Below, piece after piece: positions 16,018 to 24,466 of a stretch of 64,000 nucleotides of DNA. How positions within the stretch are numbered: position 1 is the stretch's first letter; each line of letters begins with the position of its first letter. Source of the stretch: Candidatus Poribacteria bacterium (GTDB lineage: Bacteria; Poribacteria; WGA-4E; PCPOR2b); NCBI GenBank assembly GCA_003635265.1, contig PYIZ01000033.1:165846-229845 (forward strand). The letters are read 5' to 3'. The notes beneath the pieces are model-generated. The model was not told where the DNA came from and did no database searches. It saw nothing but the letters and a program-made list of their open reading frames with translations. The position numbers were made by a program, and so were the translations under genes.

Positions 16018-17508
16018 TTATTTATCCATTTGAAGCGCTTCCTCGGCAGCGTTAGTCCCAGAGATGTGCCCGAAAACCGTGCCCGCCATCATCCCCGCTC
16101 CGGAAGGATAGTTTCCATGCCACAGTCCGCCTACCATCTCGCCGGCAGCATAGAGACCGGGGATGGGGTAGCCCATAGTATGGATGACCCTTGCTTCCGG
16201 CGTGACGCGCAAACCCCCAAAGGTAAAAGTCATCCCGCATATCACGGGAAAGCCCTCAAAGGGAGGTGTATCTATAGAGAGCGCCCAGTTACTTCGGGGT
16301 GGGGTGATACCGATAGCACCTTTTCCGTCGAGTTGAAAGGGGTTAAATTCACCCTGTTGGACAGCGGCGTTAAATTCACTCACGGTGTGCGTGAATGTTG
16401 CGATGTCGAGGATGCCCAACTGTTGTGCCAGATTTTCTAGGGTATTAGCCTTGACGCCGGTGGCTTTTTCGTATCCCCGGATGACCTCCAACTCTCGATG
16501 CTTGCGATCAAAAATCTGGAACGCTATGCCTTGGGGTTGGGCGAGAATGGCCCTCCCAATCTTTGCATAAGTAAGTCCCCGCCAAGTTTCGCCCTCGTCT
16601 ATGAATCGACGTCCGTTGAGATTGACCATAATCCCGAAAGGATAGGAATAACGGCTCCAAAAATCGCCCCTAATATCGGGTCCGGGAACGTCGAAGGGCG
16701 GACGATTTAGGTCTTGGGGTGAGGCGTGGCAAGTAGACCAACTCCCATAAGACATCGCCCCGCTCTCCAACCCCATAGTGAGCCCGTCGCCGGTGTTGTA
16801 GGGAACGCCACGCAGCTTGACCTGCTTCCAGTCAGGACCGAGATGTCGAGCGCGCATCTCCGGGCTTGATTCAAAGCTGCCACAGGCTAGCACCACCGCC
16901 CTACCGTGGAAGTTACAGTAGCCCTGCGATGTTTTTGCCTGCACGCCTGTCACCCTGCCTTGGGAATCCTGAAGCAAGCCTATTGCGCTAGTGTCGTAAT
17001 GCACGGATACACCTAACTTCTCAGCTGTTTTGAACCACTGTTCTTGGAGACCGTAACCGCCACCGTTGAACGATACCACGTTGGCGGAAACAGGGTTGGC
17101 GTAGGTTGGGACCCAAGTATGCCCGTAGGAACTCATCCACCGGACAGTTGGGGCAGCTTCAGCGACTAGGACCTCCGCGAGTTCCGGATCGCTCTTGCCC
17201 TCCGTCACGATCATAATATCGTTGTAGTAGTCAGCACGGGTGTATCTACCGACCCGGTCAGCCATACGGCGGAGGTCTGCCGAGGGTGTGCCAGACAGCA
17301 ACGGTGTCAAATCGTCCATGCCGTCATAGGGAAACCGCATGTGCACGGTCAGCGCGCTGTTTCCGCCTCGGTGTTGACGGGGAGCCTTCTCTAGAACGGC
17401 GACCTCCGCTCCACGTTCCCGCGCCGCTACGGCCGCTGAAAGGGCGGCGTTGCCAGCCCCGACGACGATAACCTGTGTCCAAACGTCTCTATCCATAGTC
17501 TCTTTCAT
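16018..17508 (-). CDS. FAD-dependent tricarballylate dehydrogenase-like flavoprotein (TcuA / fumarate reductase family)
   Basis: 496 residues. The FAD-binding fold opens at VIVVGAGNAALSAAVAARE (about 13-31) and ends VLEKAP, followed by the RGGNSALT substrate-side loop and, near the C-terminus, the flavin motif TFGGLRVTPEA and GLYAAGEMVGG. This is the succinate dehydrogenase/fumarate reductase flavoprotein family, closest in style to TcuA, which oxidises tricarballylate to cis-aconitate. Its ATG follows the upstream gene's stop without a gap (TGAATG), so it is translationally coupled to a TIM-barrel isomerase. No tcuB partner is nearby; the true substrate may be another carboxylate. Confidence 0.82.
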   Translation of the reverse strand: MKETMDRDVWTQVIVVGAGNAALSAAVAARERGAEVAVLEKAPRQHRGGNSALTVHMRFPYDGMDDLTPLLSGTPSADLRRMADRVGRYTRADYYNDIMIVTEGKSDPELAEVLVAEAAPTVRWMSSYGHTWVPTYANPVSANVVSFNGGGYGLQEQWFKTAEKLGVSVHYDTSAIGLLQDSQGRVTGVQAKTSQGYCNFHGRAVVLACGSFESSPEMRARHLGPDWKQVKLRGVPYNTGDGLTMGLESGAMSYGSWSTCHASPQDLNRPPFDVPGPDIRGDFWSRYSYPFGIMVNLNGRRFIDEGETWRGLTYAKIGRAILAQPQGIAFQIFDRKHRELEVIRGYEKATGVKANTLENLAQQLGILDIATFTHTVSEFNAAVQQGEFNPFQLDGKGAIGITPPRSNWALSIDTPPFEGFPVICGMTFTFGGLRVTPEARVIHTMGYPIPGLYAAGEMVGGLWHGNYPSGAGMMAGTVFGHISGTNAAEEALQMDK

Positions 17509-18510
17509 TCAAGACTGCTCTGCCTTCCAGCGTTTGTGTAATTCCTCGGCTTGCCACCACGATGGTCCCTTCGGTTGCTCTAACACCATCGGTTGGATGA
17601 ACGCCGCTGTCTTTTTCAAGCCCTCCTCAATTTCGATGAACTCACTCTCCATTTCGAGCGAGAGGATGCCTTCGTATCCCAAAAGGCGCAGCGTTGTAAT
17701 CACCTCGCGCCAAGTCTGATCATCGTGTCCCCAGCCGGGCAGCGTGAATGACCAGCTGCGTTGTTCGGGATAGATTGAATCTGTGGTATCAAACAGCCCG
17801 TAGAGCCGCGAGTTGGGTTCGTGGATGAGTGTGTCCTTGAGGTGGACATTCTGGATGAGATCTCCGAGATAGTGCATTGCTGCAAAGGGGTCTATACCCT
17901 GTACCCACATGTGAGAGATGTCGAAGTTACAGGCGACAACCGGACCGATTTCATCGCGCAGCCGCATCAGTTTCGCTGGTGTGTGAATCATATCGAGAAT
18001 TTGCATCTCAAAGCACAACGTTACGCCATGATCCGCAGCGATCTTTCCATGCTCTTTCCAGTACGGAATCAACCTCTTCTCCCACTGCCATTCGAGCGCT
18101 TCGGGGAACCCGTCTTTATCGGTGTTGACAATCCAGTTCGGAGATTTGTCCCCTTCTGCCCCCTCTGGCACCCCAGCGACAACGACCAAACGGGTGGCAC
18201 CGATCTTTTCCATCAGTGCGCAAGCCTGTCGAAATTGGCGCGAATACTCTGCAGCAACGTCCTTGTCCGGCGACAGCGGCGCACCGTGTGCGGCGAAGGA
18301 ATAGATTTCGAGACCGTGGCTAGCGTAGATGTCAAGCCAGCGGCGACGTTCCCCTTCATCTGCTACCAACGTATCCACATCGCAGTATCGCTTAACATCG
18401 GATTCCGTTGCATCTACCTCGACTGCCTTTACCCCAAGATCTTGAGAAAATTTGAGTCCCGCTTCAAACCCGAATTTCATGATGAAAAATGTGTTAATGC
18501 CGAGTTTCAT
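17509..18510 (-). CDS. sugar phosphate isomerase/epimerase-type TIM barrel (AP endonuclease 2 superfamily)
   Basis: 333 residues from MKLGINTFF, which has AAGGAGT upstream; an ATG 20 codons earlier would add a basic leader with no family counterpart. The xylose-isomerase-like TIM barrel shows the metal-ligand strands LCFEMQ, CNFDISHMW (Asp, His), NVHLKDTL (His) and LSLEME. Members isomerise or epimerise free sugars or keto acids. It is first in a two-gene leftward operon with the TcuA-like flavoprotein. Confidence 0.82.
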   Translation of the reverse strand: MKLGINTFFIMKFGFEAGLKFSQDLGVKAVEVDATESDVKRYCDVDTLVADEGERRRWLDIYASHGLEIYSFAAHGAPLSPDKDVAAEYSRQFRQACALMEKIGATRLVVVAGVPEGAEGDKSPNWIVNTDKDGFPEALEWQWEKRLIPYWKEHGKIAADHGVTLCFEMQILDMIHTPAKLMRLRDEIGPVVACNFDISHMWVQGIDPFAAMHYLGDLIQNVHLKDTLIHEPNSRLYGLFDTTDSIYPEQRSWSFTLPGWGHDDQTWREVITTLRLLGYEGILSLEMESEFIEIEEGLKKTAAFIQPMVLEQPKGPSWWQAEELHKRWKAEQS

Positions 18511-18673
18511 GTATCCCACTCCTTCCTTGTGAAATGCGCCAGTTTTCGATCTAGCCCTAACTTTAATCATTACGACGAGAGGGTGTAACCATTATACGGA
18601 CTGACTAATCGATGTCAATAAGAAATGGGGTGAGTTTAGGTAGTTGGCGCACCACAGAGATGGCGTTTTTTTA

Positions 18674-18702
18674 TTGCCCATTGGCAGCTGATATGATATG
18701 AT
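18674..18702 (+). promoter_or_regulatory. candidate sigma-70-type promoter for the UPF0261 gene
   Basis: TTGCCC (18674-18679), a 17-base spacer, then TATGAT (18697-18702). A second perfect TATAAT stands at 18713-18718 but lacks a -35 box. The start codon is at 18760 with GGAGGGG upstream, giving a short leader. Confidence 0.45.
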
Positions 18703-18759
18703 GCGATTACGCTATAATATTGGTATTGGACACATAACTTCAAACGGAGGGGAACATCA

Positions 18760-19974
18760 ATGGCAAAAACAGTCGGCATCGTCGGAACATTGGACACAAA
18801 AGGCATGGAATTTCAGTTTATTAAAGAACAGATCGAGGCGAGCGGCACTTCGACGTGTGTTGTCAACACAGGAATTGTAGGAGAACCACACTTTGAACCG
18901 GATGTCTCTGCAGCTGAGGTTGCTGAAGCAGGAGGTACGTCACTACAAGCCCTTCGGGATGGAGGCGATCGTGGCGTGGCTGTGGCAGCGATGGCAGAAG
19001 GCGCAGCGAAGATTATTGCGCAACTGCAGAGCGATGGAAAGATTGACGGCGTGATCTCGCTCGGCGGTTCAGCTGGCACTACAATCGGAACGACAGCAAT
19101 GCGTGCGGTCCCTGTTGGCGTGCCGAAGATTATGGTTTCAACCTTGGCTTCCGGCGATACAAGCCCCTATGTGGACACGAAGGATGTCTCGATGATGTAT
19201 TCCGTCGTGGACATCGCGGGGATCAATAGCCTCTCCCGACAGATCTTGGCAAATGCAGCTGGCGCGATCGTGGGTATGGTCAACGCAGAAGTACCGGCAG
19301 CGGAGGATAAACCCCTGATTGGTGCCACGATGTTCGGTGTTACCACGCCGTGTGTGACGAAGGCGCGTGAGCTGCTTGAAGAGGCCGGCTACGAAGTGCT
19401 TGTCTTCCACGCTACGGGTGCAGGCGGTCGAGCGATGGAAGATCTGGTGAAAGGCGGATTTATCGTCGGTGTACTTGACGTGACAACGACAGAACTTGCC
19501 GATGAACTGGTCGGTGGGGTTCTGAGTGCAGGACCGGATCGATTGGAGGCAGCAGGGGACCTCGGTGTGCCGCAGGTAGTTGCGCCGGGCGCGTTGGACA
19601 TGGTCAATTTCGGACCGCCTGACACGGTGCCAGAGCAGTTCAAGGATCGGACATTCTACCAGCACAACCCAACAGTAACACTGATGCGAACGACGGTTGA
19701 AGAAAACGCAGAGTTGGGCAAGATCATGGGGCAGAAATTAAGCCAAGCTCAGGGACCCACAACGGTGATAATTCCAAAACAGGGGGTTTCAGCAATTGAT
19801 CAAGAAGGGCAGCCGTTCTATTCAGCGGAAGCGGAGACAGCATGGATTGAAAATCTGAAAGCGAATCTTGGGGACAACGTGACATTGATTGAGATGGACA
19901 ATCATATCAATGACAATGCGTTTGCGACAAAACTGGTGGAGACGTTGCTGGGGAGTTTGGATAGCGATGCGTAA
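18760..19974 (+). CDS. UPF0261 / Tm-1-like ATP-binding domain protein
   Basis: 404 residues. The family signature is clear: VGIVGTLDTKGMEFQFI at the N-terminus, SLGGSAGTTIGTTAMRAVPVGVPKIMVSTLASGDT (about 105-140) and the C-terminal FHATGAGGRAMEDL. These proteins have two Rossmann-like domains; the N-terminal one binds ATP in the tomato virus-resistance protein Tm-1. In bacteria and fungi they sit with TIM-barrel signal-transduction or sugar genes and their reaction is unknown. The gene has its own promoter candidate and heads a rightward run of dioxygenase and enolase genes. Confidence 0.9.
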   Translation: MAKTVGIVGTLDTKGMEFQFIKEQIEASGTSTCVVNTGIVGEPHFEPDVSAAEVAEAGGTSLQALRDGGDRGVAVAAMAEGAAKIIAQLQSDGKIDGVISLGGSAGTTIGTTAMRAVPVGVPKIMVSTLASGDTSPYVDTKDVSMMYSVVDIAGINSLSRQILANAAGAIVGMVNAEVPAAEDKPLIGATMFGVTTPCVTKARELLEEAGYEVLVFHATGAGGRAMEDLVKGGFIVGVLDVTTTELADELVGGVLSAGPDRLEAAGDLGVPQVVAPGALDMVNFGPPDTVPEQFKDRTFYQHNPTVTLMRTTVEENAELGKIMGQKLSQAQGPTTVIIPKQGVSAIDQEGQPFYSAEAETAWIENLKANLGDNVTLIEMDNHINDNAFATKLVETLLGSLDSDA

Positions 19975-20008
19975 TGCCATAGTGGCTTACGGTTGAAAGG
20001 AAACTTAT

Positions 20009-20692
20009 ATGATGCTCACACCAGTTCTCTCACGTCAGCAGACCCAGAGTTATTGCGAAAACAATTATCTACTCGTATCAGGGTTAATCCCGGACGCTAT
20101 CGCAGAACGGGCGGAAGCAGCAATGTGGCGGTGGATTGGGCTTCACCCCGATGATCCAGACTCATGGCAGAACATACAATCCCCGGAGACTTGTGAAGAT
20201 CCTGATGTCCTTGCCGTTTATACACCACAATTTCTGACTGCCGCGGCACAACTTGGCGAGGGCGATATGGCTCCCGACGTTTATCGCCCGCCGAAGAGTG
20301 TACGTCCCATCAATATCTTTCCACAGACCGGTGAATGGACCTCACCGGGATCTCATATTGACCATGCAATTAAGGAGCACGGGCACAAGACATTTCCGCC
20401 TGCCTTTCGTGTTGCAACCCTCACATATCTGACCGACGTAGAACCTCATGGCGGTGGTACTGTGGTCTGGCCTCGGTCTCGCTACAAAATTGAGGGGCTG
20501 GCACGTAGCGATCCGGACCGCTATGAATATATGTGGGTCCTCAATCAGGAATACAATCGTGAGGAACTGGGAGATTATGTGGAGCTAACGCCCAAACGCG
20601 GGGACGTGCTGTTCTACCACGTGTTCTGCGCGCACTCGGGCAGTAAGAATATTGGACGCATGCCCCGTTTCGCCCTCCCCTGCAAATGGTAA
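20009..20692 (+). CDS. PhyH-like Fe(II)/2-oxoglutarate dioxygenase with intact H-x-D
   Basis: 227 residues. The metal triad reads His116-Ile-Asp118 (SHIDHA) and His209 (FCAHSGS), with Arg220 as the probable 2-oxoglutarate ligand. GGGTVVWPRSR gives the core strand that carries PGSH in other PhyH proteins. It is shorter than average for the family and lacks the usual N-terminal helices. It lies 34 bases after the UPF0261 gene and is probably co-transcribed. Substrate unknown. Confidence 0.8.
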   Translation: MMLTPVLSRQQTQSYCENNYLLVSGLIPDAIAERAEAAMWRWIGLHPDDPDSWQNIQSPETCEDPDVLAVYTPQFLTAAAQLGEGDMAPDVYRPPKSVRPINIFPQTGEWTSPGSHIDHAIKEHGHKTFPPAFRVATLTYLTDVEPHGGGTVVWPRSRYKIEGLARSDPDRYEYMWVLNQEYNREELGDYVELTPKRGDVLFYHVFCAHSGSKNIGRMPRFALPCKW

Positions 20693-20814
20693 CAAAATCC
20701 ACTATTGGGAAGTGACGTGGGGCAGGTTGCCTAATATGCCATACAATTTGGAACGAGATTATCACAGATATACGGAGAATCTTGACAAATAGAACCAACA
20801 GGAGGTTTTCATTA

Positions 20815-21636
20815 ATGACACCGGAACAGAGATACTTGTTTGATGTTACCGGATATTTACACTTAGAAAATGTGCTTACGGGTGATACATTGCAGGAAAC
20901 CCAAGAAGCGATTGACCGGTATATCAAAACCCCAGAGGATGAACTGCCCCCTGGGTTTGAAATCAGAGGACTCCACCAACACGGCTTTGCATTCGATAAG
21001 TGCCTTGAAGCCTTGACGCTCCATCCAGCGACTTGGCCCATTGTCAAAGAGTTGACCCTTGATAAACCGCGCTTTGCTAGAGGGTCGCTCAAGCGAGAGC
21101 AACACACCGACTGGCAAGATGGAGAACGAGCGCGGACGAATCCTGGTGGACTACACTGCGCCCGTGATGACTACGGTTGGTATAGCACCCTCTATAAGGT
21201 CAAGGACGGACGAATCTATTGCGATGACTTTGTCGCCTTTTTCTATTTTACCGATGTTTACCCCGGTGATGGTGGGCTGATTGTAATTCCCGGCTCTCAC
21301 AAAAGCGAGTTCCAACGTCCAGAGGACTTGTTGACACTCGACGAAACGGATGGATTCGATCCAGAGCCGGATCCGGTGTTTACAAATATCACCGCACGGG
21401 CGGGTGACGTTATTATTATCTCTGAGCTGCTCACCCACGGTGTCCTACGGTGGAGACCGACGGATCGGGATCGCCGTATACTGGTCCTACGCTACAAGCC
21501 GCAATATATGGGAACGCATCGATTCCCGCAGCCGATCTTGGACCGGCTGTCGCCAGAGACGCTTGAGCTGGTCGAATCGGCGCACTTTCAACATACCAAA
21601 GAAATTGTTAAACAGAACATCGTCCATCTCTCTTGA
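20815..21636 (+). CDS. PhyH family protein with H-x-A in place of H-x-D (tandem copy 1)
   Basis: 273 residues from the ATG behind AGGAGG; an in-frame start 11 codons upstream has no ribosome site. The PhyH frame is plain: FDVTGYLHLENVL at the start, DVYPGDGGLIVIPGSHKSEF (two blocks, about 147-166) and LLTHGVL with His208, then RILVLRYK with the 2-oxoglutarate Arg. The first metal motif is His114-Cys-Ala116, so the carboxylate ligand is absent, as in SyrB2-type halogenases. Acidic residues follow at +4 and +5 (D118, D119). Its neighbour at 21652 shares this feature and most of the sequence. Confidence 0.85.
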   Translation: MTPEQRYLFDVTGYLHLENVLTGDTLQETQEAIDRYIKTPEDELPPGFEIRGLHQHGFAFDKCLEALTLHPATWPIVKELTLDKPRFARGSLKREQHTDWQDGERARTNPGGLHCARDDYGWYSTLYKVKDGRIYCDDFVAFFYFTDVYPGDGGLIVIPGSHKSEFQRPEDLLTLDETDGFDPEPDPVFTNITARAGDVIIISELLTHGVLRWRPTDRDRRILVLRYKPQYMGTHRFPQPILDRLSPETLELVESAHFQHTKEIVKQNIVHLS

Positions 21637-21651
21637 GCGGGGAGGATCTCA

Positions 21652-22470
21652 ATGACGCCCAAACAGAGGTATCTCTTTGATGTGACAGGTTATCTTCACC
21701 TAAAAAATGTCCTTAGTCCGGAGGAGCTTCAGAATGCGCAAGCAGCCATTGAGCGGTGTCGTCAGACGCCACCAAATCAGTTGCCGCCCGGTATCGATAG
21801 GGCAGGAGAAGGGTTTTCGTACGGCTTTTCCTTCGACAAAGCGTTGGAGGCGTTGACGCTCCATCCTGTGACATGGCCCCTCATCAAAGAACTGACTCGC
21901 GGAAAACCCCGTCTTAACCGCGGAACCCTCGCCATCAATACACACGAAAAGCGTCAGCTAACACCCTTCCATTGCGCTCGGGAAGACTTGGGTTGGATCA
22001 CCCGGCGCTATGAGGCTAAGGATGGACAGGTTTTTGCCAATGATCTTGTGGCTTTCGTCTATTTTACTGATGTTTATCCCGGTGACGGTGGATTGGTTGT
22101 GATTCCCGGGTCTCACAAGAGCGAGTTTGAGCGCCCAGAGGGATTGTTTTTCCCAGACCTCGATGATCCCGATCCTGAATTGCATCCAGCAATAACAAAT
22201 ATTACACCTCGCGCTGGCGACGTGGTACTTATCTCCGAACTGCTCACACACGGCGTTTTGGTCTGGAAGCCGACAGATCGAGACCGGCGCTTCCTAATCC
22301 TACGGTACAAAACCCAGTACTTTCAGGATGCGTCGGGGGACACAAATCCGGTTCCCGACGAGGTGCTCGCGAGATTGTCGCCGGAGACGCGAGAGCTGAC
22401 TGAGCCTGCGTTTTATACGGATATTAAGGAGATCGCCAAACAGGACAGCGTCACGCTGACGATTGACTAA
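21652..22470 (+). CDS. PhyH family protein with H-x-A in place of H-x-D (tandem copy 2)
   Basis: 272 residues, start behind GGGGAGG, 15 bases after its paralogue. It keeps the same motifs: FDVTGYLHLKNVL, DVYPGDGGLVVIPGSHKSEF (in two blocks), LLTHGVL with His200 and FLILRYK. The metal motif is His107-Cys-Ala109, again without the Asp, followed by E111-D112. The region between residues 45 and 105 differs most from copy 1 and may set substrate choice. Old tandem duplication, judged from divergence across the N-terminal third. Confidence 0.85.
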   Translation: MTPKQRYLFDVTGYLHLKNVLSPEELQNAQAAIERCRQTPPNQLPPGIDRAGEGFSYGFSFDKALEALTLHPVTWPLIKELTRGKPRLNRGTLAINTHEKRQLTPFHCAREDLGWITRRYEAKDGQVFANDLVAFVYFTDVYPGDGGLVVIPGSHKSEFERPEGLFFPDLDDPDPELHPAITNITPRAGDVVLISELLTHGVLVWKPTDRDRRFLILRYKTQYFQDASGDTNPVPDEVLARLSPETRELTEPAFYTDIKEIAKQDSVTLTID

Positions 22471-22511
22471 CTGGGCAAGGACTATTTTCCATGCCTGAAT
22501 AGGAGACTACT

Positions 22512-23744
22512 ATGAAAATCACCAACATCGAATGTATACCAATCGTTATGCCCCTTGCGGAACGGTACAGCGATCACCACGGTCGTGTCCGTATGGGCAA
22601 TATTGATGAACATCTCGTTGTCAAAGTTCACACAGATAACGGCCTAGTCGGATACGGCGATTATGAAGATGACCCCGATCCAATTCCACAGTCGATTATC
22701 GACACGCTCATCGGTCGTAGCCCATTTGACTTTCTTCACAACAATTTTAATATGGCACTCGGTATGGCGCTTTACGATGTGATGGGGAAACACCTCGGCG
22801 TGCCGGCTTACAAGCTCATGGGACAAAAAGTGCGCGATGCTGTATCTGTCGCAGCGTGGACTCGACCATGTCCGCCAGAGGTTTTTCGTGACGAAATTCA
22901 ACGCGCTGCTTCCCAAGGCTACACCATTTTCAAGATGCACTCTGGCGAATTATGGGATGTGCTTGAGCAGACCCGTCTCGCTGCAGAGGTTGCACCACCG
23001 GGCTTTAAGATTCACTGGGACTTCAACCACAACCGAAGTTTGGCGGTTGTTCTCCCCATTATCAATGAATTGGAGAAGAACCACCCAATTGTCGGCTACA
23101 TTGAAGACCCGCTGCCTTGGACGGATATCGATGGCTGGCGAAAACTGCGTGAGCGGACACGCATCCCGCTCATCATGCACGTTCCTCAACTCGGCGGCAT
23201 TCAGGAAGTCATCCAAGGCTGTGCTGACATCTATATGATCGGTGGTGGAATCGGCACCACTCTGATGAAAGGATTTGCGTATGGACAGGCGAATATCCAA
23301 GCGCTCATCCAGCAGAGTGGTGGTACACTGATGAAAGCGTTGACCTTGCACCAAGCTGCTGTCCTTCCGAGTGCAACCGCTCATACGATAAACCTCGACG
23401 ACCAGTACTCAGAGGACATAACAACGGAGCGCATTCCGGTGATTGAAGGATTTTCTCAAGTGCCTGAAGCCCCCGGACTCGGTTTTGAGGTAGACGAAGA
23501 TGCCATCGCGCGATTCGCTTCTGGTACACCATTGACAACCGGCAGAATCATCGGTATTCTATCCCTAGCTGGTGGTCACACGTTTTACACACCTCGTTCC
23601 TTAAGTGTTGCAGGGTTGACGGGCTATGAGGAAGGTGCGATACGGGGAATTCACTTCGAGAAATGGGAAGACGACGGTTCGTCAGAATTTAATCGTATCT
23701 ATGAGCGAGTGGAGCGGGAAGGTTCGTTCTTAGCAGACAAATAG
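22512..23744 (+). CDS. enolase superfamily (mandelate racemase/muconate lactonizing) protein with atypical ligands
   Basis: 410 residues: N-terminal capping domain, then a TIM barrel. The barrel gives metal ligands Asp170 (HWDFNHNR) and Glu198 (YIEDPLPW), but the third position, normally Glu or Asp after the fifth strand, reads His223 in PLIMHVPQ. The second-strand K-x-K is Lys141-Met-His143. Thus two key positions carry His. The superfamily forms or uses an enediolate by proton abstraction next to a carboxylate, for example in acid-sugar dehydration. Ten bases separate it from the uronate-dehydrogenase-like gene, so a sugar-acid pathway is likely. Confidence 0.83.
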   Translation: MKITNIECIPIVMPLAERYSDHHGRVRMGNIDEHLVVKVHTDNGLVGYGDYEDDPDPIPQSIIDTLIGRSPFDFLHNNFNMALGMALYDVMGKHLGVPAYKLMGQKVRDAVSVAAWTRPCPPEVFRDEIQRAASQGYTIFKMHSGELWDVLEQTRLAAEVAPPGFKIHWDFNHNRSLAVVLPIINELEKNHPIVGYIEDPLPWTDIDGWRKLRERTRIPLIMHVPQLGGIQEVIQGCADIYMIGGGIGTTLMKGFAYGQANIQALIQQSGGTLMKALTLHQAAVLPSATAHTINLDDQYSEDITTERIPVIEGFSQVPEAPGLGFEVDEDAIARFASGTPLTTGRIIGILSLAGGHTFYTPRSLSVAGLTGYEEGAIRGIHFEKWEDDGSSEFNRIYERVEREGSFLADK

Positions 23745-23753
23745 GAGAGAAAA

Positions 23754-24428
23754 ATGAAAGTCCTTATTACGGGTGCTGCCGGTGCCGTTGGTTCAACTCT
23801 TATAAAAGGCATGAAAGATCGACACACAATTCGCGGGCTTGATCGCCTGCCGATGCCTGATCTCGAAGATACTATCGAAGGCGATGTAGCAGATTTCGAC
23901 ACCATGCTCAAAGCGACAGAGGGCATGGACGCTGTCATCCACCTTACCGGGACCGACAGTGAATGGGAAGCCGCTCTGCAAAGCAACTTCATCGGCACCT
24001 ACAACATGTTTGAAGCCTCACGCCTGAACGGCGTGAAACGGATTGCGTACGCTAGTCGCGCTGGGGTGCTTGGTCCCTATCCGAAAAGCATCAAGCGGAC
24101 GATTGACATGCCTACCAAGCCGGTCGGTCACTATACGGTTAGCAAGGTGTTCGGCGAAGCGATGGGCTATTCTTATGCGAGCCGGCACGACATGGAGTTC
24201 GTTGGGGTACGGATTGGAAACTTTAATCGTGACAGACCGCTGCCCGAACATCCGCACCACCTCGGTCATGGCGACGCAGTGCGGGTGTTTGAGCAAGCGA
24301 TTACACACCCGGATGTGAAGTTCGAGATCGTGTTCGGTGTCTCGGACAGCAACTGGCCCCTGTATGACCTTGATCACGGGCGTTTGGCGATCGGTTACTA
24401 TCCGCAGGATCGCTATGAACATAAATGA
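23754..24428 (+). CDS. NAD-dependent epimerase/dehydratase family, uronate-dehydrogenase-like SDR
   Basis: 224 residues, start behind AGGAGAG. Extended SDR fold: TGAAGAVGS nucleotide loop, DAVIHLTG, and the catalytic Tyr and Lys in GHYTVSKVFGE. The C-terminal LAIGYYPQDR resembles uronate dehydrogenases, which oxidise galacturonate or glucuronate to the aldarate lactone. Slightly shorter than the usual 265 residues. It is the last gene of the UPF0261-PhyH-enolase run, which supports a sugar-acid role, though activity on uronates is inferred. Confidence 0.8.
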   Translation: MKVLITGAAGAVGSTLIKGMKDRHTIRGLDRLPMPDLEDTIEGDVADFDTMLKATEGMDAVIHLTGTDSEWEAALQSNFIGTYNMFEASRLNGVKRIAYASRAGVLGPYPKSIKRTIDMPTKPVGHYTVSKVFGEAMGYSYASRHDMEFVGVRIGNFNRDRPLPEHPHHLGHGDAVRVFEQAITHPDVKFEIVFGVSDSNWPLYDLDHGRLAIGYYPQDRYEHK

Positions 24429-24466
24429 AGTTGGGGTATTAAGTGTGTACCCTTGGGAGCCGAACT

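Noticed and set aside
16018..16440. A rightward gene inside the 3' end of the TcuA-like flavoprotein gene
   Set aside because: It is a shadow frame opposite a well-supported coding region, with no motif or ribosome site.
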